Origin: Strongylocentrotus purpuratus
Lineage: Eukaryota; Echinodermata; Echinoidea; Camarodonta; Strongylocentrotidae
Assembly (NCBI RefSeq): GCF_000002235.5
Contig: NW_022145607.1
Location: forward strand, 33,162,660-33,226,659
DNA length: 64,000 bases
Direction of reading: 5' to 3'
Both the position numbers and the translations under genes were made by a program. How positions within the stretch are numbered: the first letter of the stretch is position 1; each line of letters opens with the position of its first letter. The notes below the pieces were generated by a model. The model was not told the DNA's origin. It saw only the letters and a program-made list of their open reading frames with translations, and searched no databases. Positions 15,701 to 26,346 of the stretch are shown here, in pieces.

Positions 15701-17940
15701 CTATATAACTCGAAATATAACTTTTAATCATAACTTTTTATAGTTATTATAGTTAACTGATATTGGCTTTAGTAATTATTACAATGCCTACGTTATTTAA
15801 GCACTTTGCAACTCCGAAACAAGAGGACACTGTAGTAACCACGATTAGACAGGGCTATGGGGACATAATTTGTATATATATGATTAGTATTTTATTTGTG
15901 ATCATGAACGTCGATCAAGGGGGTCATCTGTCCGACCGTCCTGTACAAGTATATACAGGAATTCGCGATATATGCACATTCATGTGCATGTGGCTTGTCA
16001 AGATTGGTAGAGCGCATGCTTTCTGATAATAGGATCCCGAGTTCGAACCCTTCCCACTGCCTTTTTGGCCTTCATCAAAGCAATTTATCCACAATTATTG
16101 ATGCTCTATACTCGGGTGTATAAATGAATACCCTGTAGGAGGTAAGACCCCTCATGTACAAGATCTTCTCAATGCCCATGAGCCGCTTAGGAGGATTGCT
16201 CCCCAGGGAGTTGAGATGGTGCACACAATGTGCGCTGGCTTGCATTGTTTCCTATGACCGGGTTAATAATATCATTGTAAAGCGCTAATCATCCAAAATT
16301 GGCGCTATAACTCGAAATATAACTTTTAATCATAACTTTTTATAGTTATTATAGTTAACTGATATTGGCTTTAGTAACTATTACAATGCCTACGTTATTT
16401 AAGCACTTTGCAACTCCGAAACAAGAGGACACTGTAGTAACCACGATTAGACAGGGCTATGGGGACATAATTTGTATATATATGATTAGTATTGTATTTG
16501 TGATCATGAACGTCGATCAAGGGGGTCATCTGTCCGACCGTCCTGTACAAGTATATACAGGAATTCGCGATATATGCACATTCATGTGCATGTGGCTTGT
16601 CAAGATTGGTAGAGCGCATGCTTTCTGATAATAGGATCCCGAGTTCGAACCCTTCCCACTGCCTTTTTGGCCTTCATCAAAGCAATTTATCCACAATTAT
16701 TGATGCTCTATACTCGGGTGTATAAATGAATACCCTGTAGGAGGTAAGACCCCTCATGTACAAGATCTTCTCAATGCCCATGAGCCGCTTAGGAGGATTG
16801 CTCCCCAGGGAGTTGAGATGGTGCACACAATGTGCGCTGGCTTGCATTGTTTCCTATGACCGGGTTAATAATATCATTGTAAAGCGCTAATCATCCAAAA
16901 TTGGCGCTATATAACTCGAAATATAACTTTTAATCATAACTTATTATAGTTATTATAGTTAACTGATATTGGCTTTAGTAATTATTACAATGCCTATACG
17001 TTATTTAAGCACTTTGCAACTCCGAAACAAGAGGACACTGTAGTAACCACGATTAGACAGGGCTATGGGGACATTATTTGTATATAATTGATTAGTATTT
17101 TATTTGTGATCATGAACGTCGATCAAGGGGGTCATCTGTCCGACCGTCCTGTACAAGTATATACAGGAATTCGCGATATATGCACATTCATGTGCATGTG
17201 GCTTGTCAAGATTGGTAGAGCGCATGCTTTCTGATAATAGGATCCCGAGTTCGAACCCTTCCCACTGCCTTTTTGGCCTTCATCAAAGCAATTTATCCAC
17301 AATTATTGATGCTCTATACTCGGGTGTATAAATGAATACCCTGTAGGAGGTAAGACCCCTCATGTACAAGATCTTCTCAATGCCCATGAGCCGCTTAGGA
17401 GGATTGCTCCCCAGGGAGTTGAGATGGTGCACACAATGTGCGCTGGCTTGCATTGTTTCCTATGACCGGGTTAATAATATCATTGTAAAGCGCTAATCAT
17501 CCAAAATTGGCGCTATATAACTCGAAATATAACTTTTAATCATAACTTATTATAGTTATTATAGTTAACTGATATTGGCTTTAGTAATTATTACAATGCC
17601 TATACGTTATTTAAGCACTTTGCAACTCCGAAACAAGAGGACACTGTAGTAACCACGATTAGACAGGGCTATGGGGACATTATTTGTATATAATTGATTA
17701 GTATTTTATTTGTGATCATGAACGTCGATCAAGGGGGTCATCTGTCCGACCGTCCTGTACAAGTATATACAGGAATTCGCGATATATGCACATTCATGTG
17801 CATGTGGCTTCTCAAGATTGGTAGAGCGCATGCTTTCTGATAATAGGATCCCGAGTTCGAACCCTTCCCACTGCCTTTTTGGCCTTCATCAAAGCAATTT
17901 ATCCACAATTATTGATGCTTTATACTCGGGTGTATAAATG
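9736..17940. repeat. Higher-order zone of the satellite (type A and type B monomers)
   Basis: Two monomer types are told apart by GACTTCCTGTAC (type A) versus GACCGTCCTGTAC (type B), with linked changes (GCTTTCC to GCTTTCT, TTGACC to TTGGCC, GCTTTATAC to GCTCTATAC). Type A units near 10340, 12743 and 14560 are each followed by a type B unit carrying the TAACTATTAC variant (10931, 13346, 15159). More type B units follow. The same variant starts the unit at 16365. This recurring order implies that blocks of three to four monomers were duplicated together. Confidence 0.7.
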
Positions 17941-18785
17941 AATACCCTGTAGGAGGTATGACCCCTCATGTACAAGATCTTCTCAATGCCCATGAGCCGC
18001 TTAGGAGGATTGCTCCCAGGGAGTTGAGATGGTGCACACAATGTGCGCTGGCTTGCATTGTTTCCTATGACCGGGCTAATAATATCATTGAAAGCGCTAA
18101 TCATCCAAAATTGGCGCTATATAACTCGAAATATAACTTTTAATCATAACTTATTATAGTTATTATAGTTAACTGATATTGGCTTTATTAATTATTACAA
18201 TGCCTACGTTATTTAAGCACTTTGCAACTCCGAAACAAGAGGACACTGTAGTAACCACGATTAGACAGGGCTATGGAGACATTATTTGTATATATATGAT
18301 TAGTATTTTATTTGTGATCATGAACGTTGATCATGTTGGTCATCTGACCGACTTCCTTTACAAGTATATTGAGGAATTCGCGCTACATGCACATTCATGT
18401 GCATGTGGCTTGTCAAGATTGGTAGAGCGCATGCTTTCCGATAATAGGAGCCCGAGTTCGAACCCTTCCCACTGCCTTTTTTTTCCTTCAGCAAAACAAC
18501 TTTTCCACAATAATATTATTGATGCTCTATACTCAGGTGTATAAATGAGGACCCTGTAGGAGGTGAAAGCCCTCATGTAAAAGATCTTCTCAATGCCCAT
18601 GAGCCGCTAAGGAGGATTGCTCCCCAGGGAGTTGTGATGGTACACACAATGTGTGCTGGTTTGCATTGTTTCCTATGACCGGGCTAATGATATCATTGTA
18701 AAGCGCTTATCATCCATATTAGGCGCTAGATAAATCGAAACATTACTTTTAATCATAACCTTATATAGTTATTATAGTTTTTAAT

Positions 18786-20495
18786 ATAACGGGGGGCGGG
18801 GGGGAGGGGGGAGTTAGTCATTCAAAACTATTTCTCTAGATCATGTAGATGATCTTTATCCATGCTGCTTTGATAAACTTTGCGTATTCGTATAAAGCAT
18901 GAAATTAAAACATATTTATACAAATATGAAATAGTGATCTTTGGGGGGTTTCCAGATTACATGGCGTATGGTGGCTACTCATAACACAAATCCGTTATTA
19001 CTCCAGATTATTGCCGAAATATCTAGTAGGATCTACGTGGCGACCTTTTCAGTTCAGCTATTTTATCACCCCCCCCCCCCCATTGTTATGCCTTCCCATT
19101 TTCTCACCTCCCAGCAGAAGTACCATTCTCTGTTCATATCTGATTAAAATTCCTAAAAACCAAGGAGGAAATATAAAATGTTTTAAATCCCTTATCTAGA
19201 CCTTCCCCCACCTCCTTGGTTACCCCTTGCCATCCATAAAACATTGTTATGCCCTCCCCTTTCCCCCCTTCCGATCCTAGTCCCATTCTCTGTTAATTTT
19301 TTTTTTTTTTTTAAACCAAGGAGGTAATACATACTGCTTTGCCATACATGACACATTGTAATGCCCTCCCCCTTCTCCCCTCCCGACACTAGTCCCATTC
19401 TTTGTTCGTATCTAATTAAAACCCTGCAACCAAGGAGGTAACATTTACACTTTATATCCCCTTATCCAGACATATCCTTCCCCCTGGCTACCCTTTGCCA
19501 TCAATAAAACATTGTTGTGCCCTTCCCTTTTCTCCCCTCCTGATACTTCTAGTCCCATTCCCGTTCATTATAATAAAAAAATAACCAAAACCAAGGAGGT
19601 AACATAACTATACTGCTTTATATCCCGTAATCTACCCCCCCCCCCTTGGTTACCCCTTGCCATCCATAACACATTGTTATCCCCTCTAATAAAACCCTAC
19701 AACCAAGGAGGTAACATTTTGGGGGAAATCTGACACTTTACTGGCATCCCTTTAGCTTATTAATCCACAATTCTAAACGTAAATAATATGTTGACATTGG
19801 TATCATTAAACCCAAAACCAAGGAGGCAACATTGACACTTTATATCCCCTTATCCAGACATATCCCCCAGCTTGGTTTCTCTTTGTCATCCATAAAACAT
19901 TGCTATGCCCTCCCCCTTCTCCCCTTCCGACACTAGTCCCATTCTCTGTTCATATCTAATTAAAACCCTGGAACCAAATAAGGTAACATTTACACGTTAT
20001 ATCCCCTTATCCAGACCTATCCCCCTGGCAACCCCTAGCCATCCATAACAAATTGTTATGCCTTCCTCTTTTCTCCCCTCCCGGGGAGGGGGAGGGGGGG
20101 GGGGGGTCATTCATAACTCTTTTATCTAGATCATGTAGATATTCTTTATCCATGCTGCATGTAACTGAATACAAATCATCGAATGTTTTGAAGGCACGGA
20201 TCATTTAAAACCTGTGCGTAGGCGTATAAAGAACGACATTAAAACATAACTTACGTATACACTTATGAAATATTGCTCTTTTGGGGGTTTCTAGTTTAAA
20301 GAGCGTATGGTGGCTATGCCCCACTGTCTACTTATACCGCATATCTATTACTTCAGATTACTGCCAAAATATAGGATCTACGTGGCGACCTTCCCAGCAA
20401 GGCGATGTTAGGAACATTTCTGAGCTCAAATTTCCCCGCTGGAATCCCATTGAGATTGCATTGTGGTTATTCCTTAATAACTGATACCATTCAGG
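18786..20495. repeat. Diverged tandem duplication with internal 150-200 bp repeats
   Basis: The stretch 18786-19050 (poly-G, CTAGATCATGTAGAT, GCGTATGGTGGCTA, GGATCTACGTGGCGACCTT) recurs at about 20085-20400, giving two flanks about 1.3 kb apart. Between them a unit built on CCAAGGAGGTAACA, TATCCCCTTATCCAGAC, TTGCCATCCATAAAACATTG and CTAGTCCCATTCTCTGTT is repeated about five times with indels (19080-20090). No coding exon is visible. This is noncoding, G/C-run-rich repeat DNA next to the satellite edge. Confidence 0.75.
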
Positions 20496-20525
20496 GTTTC
20501 GTCGGTGTTCTTGCAACGTGCATTC

Positions 20526-20695
20526 TATAATCTGAACATTTCTGAGGGGGGGGGGGGGGGTAGTGAGCACTGCTTTTTTGTTTTGGTCCTTGAAAATTTG
20601 AGCGCCAGGGAGGGGGGGGGGGCATTTCCAAAGAAACGTATTTTTACACGTTTTTTTTCCCAGGCCCCCCCCCCTCTCTGGATCCGCCACTGGGG
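20526..20695. mobile_element. hAT-like nonautonomous element fragment, copy 1
   Basis: This element is rich in poly-G and poly-C and ends GGATCCGCCACTGG, which reads CAGTGGCGGATCC on the other strand, a terminus of the kind seen in hAT MITEs. TAGTGAGCAC and TTGGTCCT are shared with the copy at about 22090. I could not find the partner terminus on the left, so it may be truncated. Confidence 0.4.
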
Positions 20696-20759
20696 TATGC
20701 GCACGGTAGCTGTATATAATTATAGGTTTTCCCATCCATTTTTCAAAAGATCGTCATTC

Positions 20760-21840
20760 AATTTCATTAGTGCACCCACTTTTTCAAGCACTCGAAAAGT
20801 TCCCCTTTTTACATAGGAAAAGTGCCCCTTTAACTTTGTAAAAATAGCCCTTTTTTACATAGGAATAGTGCCCCTCTTACCTGACGAGTGTCCCTATTAA
20901 TTAGTCAAATTGACCCTTCCCCTTTTCATCTGTGATAAGTGCCCCTTTTATTTTCACACGTGCCCCCTTTTCCTTCGACAAGTTCCCATTTTCCTTTGCA
21001 AAAAGTGTCAATTTTCCATTCTAATAAGTGCCCTTCTTAATCTCTATAGTAAGTGCTTCTTTTCAGGTACGAGAAGTGCCCTTTTTCACTTTTGATAAGT
21101 GCCCCCTTCATCTTGGATAATTGCCCTATTCAAATCTGAGAGGTGCCTCTGTTACTGTGACAAGTGCCCCTTTTCCTTTGTAAGAGTTTCCCCCTTTAAA
21201 TAGCTACCCCCATTTTAACTCGGATAAAGCAAATATTTTCACATGTTCCCCTTTACCTTTCTAATAAGCGCCCCCATTAAAAAAGAGCCCCTTTACCTTA
21301 TCATAAATGCCCCTTTTCATCTCTGGTAAATGACCTTTTTCAGGTACGAAGAGTTACTCCTATCAACTTCAGATAAGTGCCCGCTTCACTTCCGATAAAT
21401 GCCCCTTTAAAATCTGATCGGTGCCCATTTTCTTTCAACAAAATAATGCACATTTTCCTTTATTAAAAGTGCCCCTTTTTTATTCACATAAGTGCCCCTT
21501 TTTATATCTGGTCTTTGCCCATTTTCAGGTGCGATAAGTGCCTCTTTTCACCTTTGATAATTTCCTTTTTACCAATGATACGTACCCCTTTTCCTTTCTA
21601 ATAAGGGACCTATCCCCTTTTCATAAATACCCTTTTCACCTTAAATGCCCCTATCAAAATCTGATGGGGGCCCCTTTTCCGTCGACAAATGCCAATTTTC
21701 CTATTCTCATGAATGACTTTTTTCATCCCTGGTGAGTGCCTCCTATTGAAGTTGTAAGAAATGCCCTATTTTCACCTCTGATAATTATTTTGTTGTACCG
21801 ACACATGCTCTTTATCTAGAAAGTGCCCTTTTTTCTTGGT
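20760..21840. repeat. Degenerate AAGTGCCCCTTTT tandem repeat, copy 1
   Basis: A core close to ATAAGTGCCCCTTTTC recurs roughly every 25-32 bp for about 1.1 kb, with spacers differing in each unit. It looks like an old minisatellite that has drifted. The same series with the same unit order is present at 22330-23415, so the drift predates the 1.57-kb duplication. Confidence 0.8.
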
Positions 21841-21929
21841 GCCCCCCCCCCCACTTTGGAAGTCGCTCGGCCGTCCCTGCCCTTCGACCATAATAGCTTG
21901 GGCTTGATAGGGTATTTTTATTATACACC

Positions 21930-22075
21930 GGTTATGGGGAGATATATATATACCGGGCTATGGGGACATTGATATATACCGGGCTATGGGGACATTGATA
22001 TATACCGGGCTATGGGGACATTGATATAAACCGGGCTATGGGGACATTGATATATACCGGGCTACGGGGACAAAT
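21930..22075. repeat. Minisatellite of GGGCTATGGGGACATT units, copy 1
   Basis: About five direct copies of a 28-bp unit containing ATATACCGGGCTATGGGG and ACATTG. The 16-bp core GGGCTATGGGGACATT also occurs once in most 602-bp satellite monomers (for example near 192). Confidence 0.85.
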
Positions 22076-22089
22076 GTCCGCGCACCACG

Positions 22090-22269
22090 GGGGGGGGGGG
22101 GGGGGTAGTGAGCACAATTCTTTTTTTGGTCCTCGAAAATTTAAAAAATTGCACCCCCCCCCCTTTGAGCGCAAGGGGTGGGTCCATCTCCAAAAAAAGG
22201 TAAACTTAACGTGTTTTTTCACGTTTTTTTCCTCAGCCCCCCCCCCCTCCCCCCGGATCCGCCACTGGA
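22090..22269. mobile_element. hAT-like nonautonomous element fragment, copy 2
   Basis: This is the second copy of the element at 20526-20695, inside the tandem duplication. It shares TAGTGAGCAC, TTGGTCCT and the GGATCCGCCACTGG end, with longer G and C runs. Confidence 0.4.
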
Positions 22270-22329
22270 GTATGCGCACGGTATTTGTATATAATTATAG
22301 GTTTGCCCAATCATTTCCAAACGATCGTC

Positions 22330-23415
22330 ATTCAATTTCATTAGTGCCTCCACTTTTTCAAGCACCCGAAAAGTGCCCCTTTTTACATAGGAAAAGTGCC
22401 CCTTTATCTTTGTAAAAAGTGCCCCTTTTTTACATAGGAATAGTGCCCCTCTTACCTAACAAGTGTCCCTATTAATTTGTCAAATTGACCCTTCCCCTTT
22501 TCATCTGTGATAAGTGCCCCTTTTATTTTCACACGTGCCACTTTTCCTTCGACAAGTTCCCATTTTCCTTTGCAAAAAGTGTCAATTTTCCATTCTAATA
22601 AGTGCCCTTCTTAATCTCTATAGTAAGTGCTCCTTTTCAGGTACGAGAAGTGCCCTTTTTCACTTTTGATAAGTGCCCCCTTCATCTTGGATAATTGCCC
22701 TATTCAAATCTGAGAGGTGCCTCTGTTACTGTGACAAGTGCCCCTTTTCCTTTGTAAGAGTTTCCCCCTTTAAATAGCTACCCCCATTTTAACTCGGATA
22801 AAGCAAATATTTTCACATGTTCCCCTTTACCTTTCTAATAAGCGCCCCCATTAAAAAAGAGCCCCTTCACCTTATCATAAATGCCCCTTTTCATCTCTGG
22901 TAAATGACCTTTTTCAGGTGCGAGGAGTTACTCCTTTCAACTTCAGATAAGTGCCCGCTTCACTTCCGATAAATGCCCCTTTAAAATCTGATCGGTGCCC
23001 ATTTTCTTTCAACAAAATAATGCACATTTTCCTTTATTAAAAGTGCCCCTTTTTTATTCACATAAGTGCCCCTTTTTATATCTGGTCTTTGCCCATTTTC
23101 AGGTGCGATAAGTGCCTCTTTTCACCTTTGATAATTTCCTTTTTACCAATGATACGTGCCCCTTTTCCTTTCTAATAAGGGACCTATCCCCTTTTCATAA
23201 ATGCCCTTTTCACCTTAAATGCCCCTATCAAAATCTGATGGGGGCCCTTTTTCCGTCGACAAATGCCAATTTTCCTATTCTCATGAATGACTTTTTTCAT
23301 CCCTGGTGAGTGCCTCCTATTGAAGTTGTAAGAAATGCCCTATTTTCACCTCTGATAATTATTTTGTTGTACTGACACATGCTCTTTTTCTAGAAAGTGC
23401 CCTTTTTTCTTGGTG
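22330..23415. repeat. Degenerate AAGTGCCCCTTTT tandem repeat, copy 2
   Basis: This is the second copy of the drifted minisatellite at 20760-21840, differing from it at few positions. Confidence 0.8.
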
Positions 23416-23504
23416 CCCCCCCCCCCACTTTGGAAGTCGCTCGGCCGTCCCTGCCCTTCGACCATAATAGCTTGGGCTTGATAGGGTATATTTATATACA
23501 CCGG

Positions 23505-23622
23505 TTATGGGGACATATATATATACCGGGCTATGGGGACATTGATATATACCGGGCTATGGGGACATTGATATATACCGGGCTATGGGGATATATACCG
23601 GGCTACGGGGACAAATGTCCGC
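23505..23622. repeat. Minisatellite of GGGCTATGGGGACATT units, copy 2
   Basis: This is the counterpart of the minisatellite at 21930 in the second 1.57-kb duplicate, with about four units. Confidence 0.85.
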
Positions 23623-23865
23623 GCACCACGGTCTGGTACAGACAGACTAATTTTGTTTTTATTTGAATGTATTTCGTATTTCAAATGATATATAATGATA
23701 TATAGTTTCGCCTCGAATAGCTTTACATATCCTACGTTGAGATTGCTTTAATAACCCACGGCAAGTCCAAGTCCCCGTAACGCGGTCTCATACACAAGTC
23801 CCCATAGAACTAGTTTTATATGTATACGTATATATATATATATATATGTATAAAAAAAATTATAT

Positions 23866-24186
23866 AGGCGTGAAGAAAATGGCCTAGGAACGTAAGACGT
23901 AGCTGTACTTTACATTTTTATTACGAGCTTTCGGCTTGTGTGGCCTTCTTCAGGTTCTGAGGTGCAAACATATACAGAAACAAGTACATTGTATGAACAA
24001 ATATACATGGCATACAAACGTAATATCACTCGATCTTGGTCAAGCATCATGAACATAGCAAAAATTAGTACGAGAAAAACTTAGAAATGATTATGCAATT
24101 TCAAAGTGTTTTACAAGCCGAAAGCTCGTAATAAAAATGTAAAGTACAGCTATGTCTCACGTTCCTAGACCATTTTCTTCACGCCT
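23866..24186. mobile_element. 74-bp inverted repeats around a 173-bp spacer
   Basis: Positions 23866-23939 and 24113-24186 are reverse complements with about three mismatches. They start AGGCGTGAAGAAAATGG and contain TTATTACGAGCTTTCGGC. The spacer begins with CCTTCTTCAGGTTCTGA. The CGAAAGCTCGTAATAAAA and CCTGAAGAAGG motifs resemble ends of Penelope-like retroelements, but that is from memory and unproven. TA-rich microsatellites flank both sides (23819-23865, 24238-24272). There is no coding capacity. Confidence 0.55.
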
Positions 24187-24280
24187 ACATTTTCTGGAAC
24201 ACCCGTTGTCATGCCGGAGTTGAGAATTCTCGCACTTTTATATACGTTTATATATATATATATATATATATCGTGTTGAT

Positions 24281-25814
24281 GGGATTGCTAAATTAATATT
24301 TGTGTAATGTCGCATATGATCATTAAACAAACTTTTTTGTTATAAATTGTTTGTCATGACTCATGAGAGCTTTTTTTCCTCTTTTTATATCTTTCCTAAA
24401 CTCAGTTTTAATTTTAGAACATGTACAGAGAAAACACACAATGACGCTAGAATAAATTATTACATTATAATTTTTAATAATTTATTTTGTCCACAAAGCA
24501 GAAAGGTTGCCAATTACATGTTCTGACAAATGCCCAAATGAAACGTCGGGAAAAAAAACAATTGTATAATTATTTTTATCCGTAATTTACAGCGAATTAT
24601 TAAAATAGCAAAATCCGAATTAATGATGTTGTACAGCAGTTTAGCGATTGTACACAAATACTTGAAACCATACAGCAGACATTTAACTGTCATATATAAC
24701 ATCTATCTGGCATATACATGATGTAGGTGTGTAGGTGCTTTTATGCATCAATATTTATAGGTTTTAATGAACATTAAAATCATGATGTCATTACACCTTT
24801 CGTTCATACAGTCACAAACAAAGTAAAATTTCGAAAGATGTGATTAATTAAAACATGATTTTTCGTTAACTTTACTTACAATGCATTAGAAATAAAGGAA
24901 TATTGCACAAACTTTAACGACTTAAGTCAGGATAATATAAATATATACGTAACAATCAAAATGCCTTAAATACTTAGGTTTTAGCCAAATTCTGATACAT
25001 GTGATAAATCAAAGTTTGGTGAATAACATTTTATCATATTACATCCAATAATTCGTTTTATGTACTTTTGTACTTATTATGCGAATAGGTCATTAAATAT
25101 CTCTGAACTCGTTACTTGCATAAAAGCGAAATAATGTAGTGTGAAAGAAATAATAAGCACCTGTAAAAAATGATAATACTAATATATCCCAACTTTTGTC
25201 AAAATCAAACATGAAAATATCACAAATTAGTCTTTACTCGATCTTTACATACCTAAAACATATATCTGAAAATTTCCAGAAAATAACAAATGATATCTTA
25301 GCCTCACTTGAAGTCAATGTAAACACCACGTTCTCTTTGCGCAGTAGTTATACGTTGTAGGAACACGAATAATACATTTGCATAAGTAATATAAAAGATA
25401 TATAAATTGCAGAATATTCGGCGGGTCACAGTCTTTGGAAACAATGACACACAACAGCAACAACAACAACAACAACATCAAACCCAAACAAATAAAAAAT
25501 AACTGCATATCCTGCTGTCTATTCAATCAAAATTCTTTTTTCCAACAATAATCAGCAAGCCATGCAGAATAATCAAGCTTCGTTTTGATAATTTCAAACA
25601 TTTTACTGACACAAAATTCACGCTTCATTGCTTACACAGAGTCACTTACGGGGTACTACACACAATTCGGAACAAAGTGGCGGACAAAAATGCATGAACC
25701 AATTGAAATACTCTTACGGTAAGACATTATAGGTACTCATTTATAATAATATACAGTGTATCTTGTAGAATTACACCATCTAAAACAGTCTTTGGTGGAA
25801 ACAGTACCATTCTT
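24281..25814. other. AT-rich stretch without a recognisable gene
   Basis: No exon-like frame with splice sites or conserved motif is visible. It lies downstream of the stop of the minus-strand receptor gene and may include its 3' untranslated region. A minus-strand AATAAA signal occurs near 24482, but I cannot say that it is used. Confidence 0.4.
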
Positions 25815-25986
25815 AGTAGAATGAGCATAAGTAGTGGTAGTAGTTATAGTAAGATATACATTACATTATTTGATGCTATACTGTGTCTCTGTAGTATTAG
25901 TAGAAGTAGTATTATTACTAGTAGTAGTAGTATTGTAGTAGTAGTAGTAGTAGTAGCAGTAGTTGTAGTCGAAGTAGAAGGAGTAA

Positions 25987-26019
<33 letters not shown>

Positions 26020-26091
26020 AAGTATTATTATCAGTAGTAGCAGTAGTAGTGGTATAAGTAATAATCAAAGTAGTAAAAGCCGTAGTCATAT

Positions 26092-26122
<31 letters not shown>

Positions 26123-26190
26123 CGCTGTCGTCTTCATAGTAGTAGTGGTAGTACTATAGTAGTAATATTAGTAGTAGTAGTATTAATATT
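25815..26190. repeat. TAG/CTA trinucleotide microsatellite
   Basis: Long interrupted runs of TAG/GTA with a short GTTGTC block near 26093-26125. They give spurious poly-Val or poly-Thr frames on the two strands. The tract lies just past the receptor stop codon, possibly in its 3' untranslated region. Confidence 0.9.
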
Positions 26191-26284
26191 GCAAAAGTAC
26201 TATCAAAAATTATGCATTTTCTATGTTAGGTGATTAAATTTAATGGCAATATGGCATAGTATTTTTAGAGTATTAATTCTCATC

Positions 26285-26346
26285 TTAGATTCTAGAATCT
26301 TGGTAGAACTCAGAGTTGGTTGCAAAAGGATTGAACCTTGGTACTT
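26285..26346 (-). CDS. Receptor terminal exon with stop
   Basis: Acceptor ATTGCAG, then EVPRFNPFATNSEFYQDSRI and TAA. The last three residues SRI fit a class I PDZ ligand (S/T-x-hydrophobic), which would suit a scaffold-bound receptor; that is inference. Confidence 0.8.

Larger units (their letters stand above)
1..18779. repeat. Satellite array, about 31 tandem 602-bp monomers
   Basis: The same unit of roughly 600-604 bp recurs head to tail from the first base. The landmark ACAATGCCTACGTTATT falls near 119, 721, 1324, 1924, 2527, 3130, 3732 and so on to 18197, a mean period of about 602.6 bp. Each unit begins TAATAATATCATTGTAAAGC. Units in the first 9 kb are nearly identical; later units carry shared variants. 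The last full unit (from about 18078) is visibly diverged, and a partial unit (about 18686-18779) closes the array against a poly-G tract. The array is open on the left. Open frames of 60-120 codons recur only because the DNA recurs; they shift or break between monomers, so I call no gene here. Confidence 0.97.
20496..23640. repeat. Two-copy tandem duplication of a 1.57-kb compound repeat
   Basis: Sequence at 20695-22080 recurs at 22269-23640 with an offset of about 1575 bp and few differences. Matching anchors are GTATGCGCACGGTA, ACTTTGGAAGTCGCTCGGCC and the GGGCTATGGGGACATT array. Each copy holds three modules in order: a G/C-run element ending GGATCCGCCACTGG, a long degenerate AAGTGCCCC-type tandem repeat, and a short minisatellite. 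No gene is supported. Confidence 0.9.

Noticed and set aside
703-18544. Repeated 119-codon and 87-codon plus-strand frames (MALVIITMPTLFKHF...) and 63-codon minus-strand frames
   Set aside because: They recur because the satellite recurs; single-base indels between monomers change their frame and end freely, and no start context, intron or family match supports a protein.
1-18779. CRISPR-like array
   Set aside because: Unit length of 602 bp, no short repeat with unique spacers, and a eukaryotic context.
25821-26137. Poly-Val/poly-Thr frames
   Set aside because: Translation of a TAG/CTA microsatellite.
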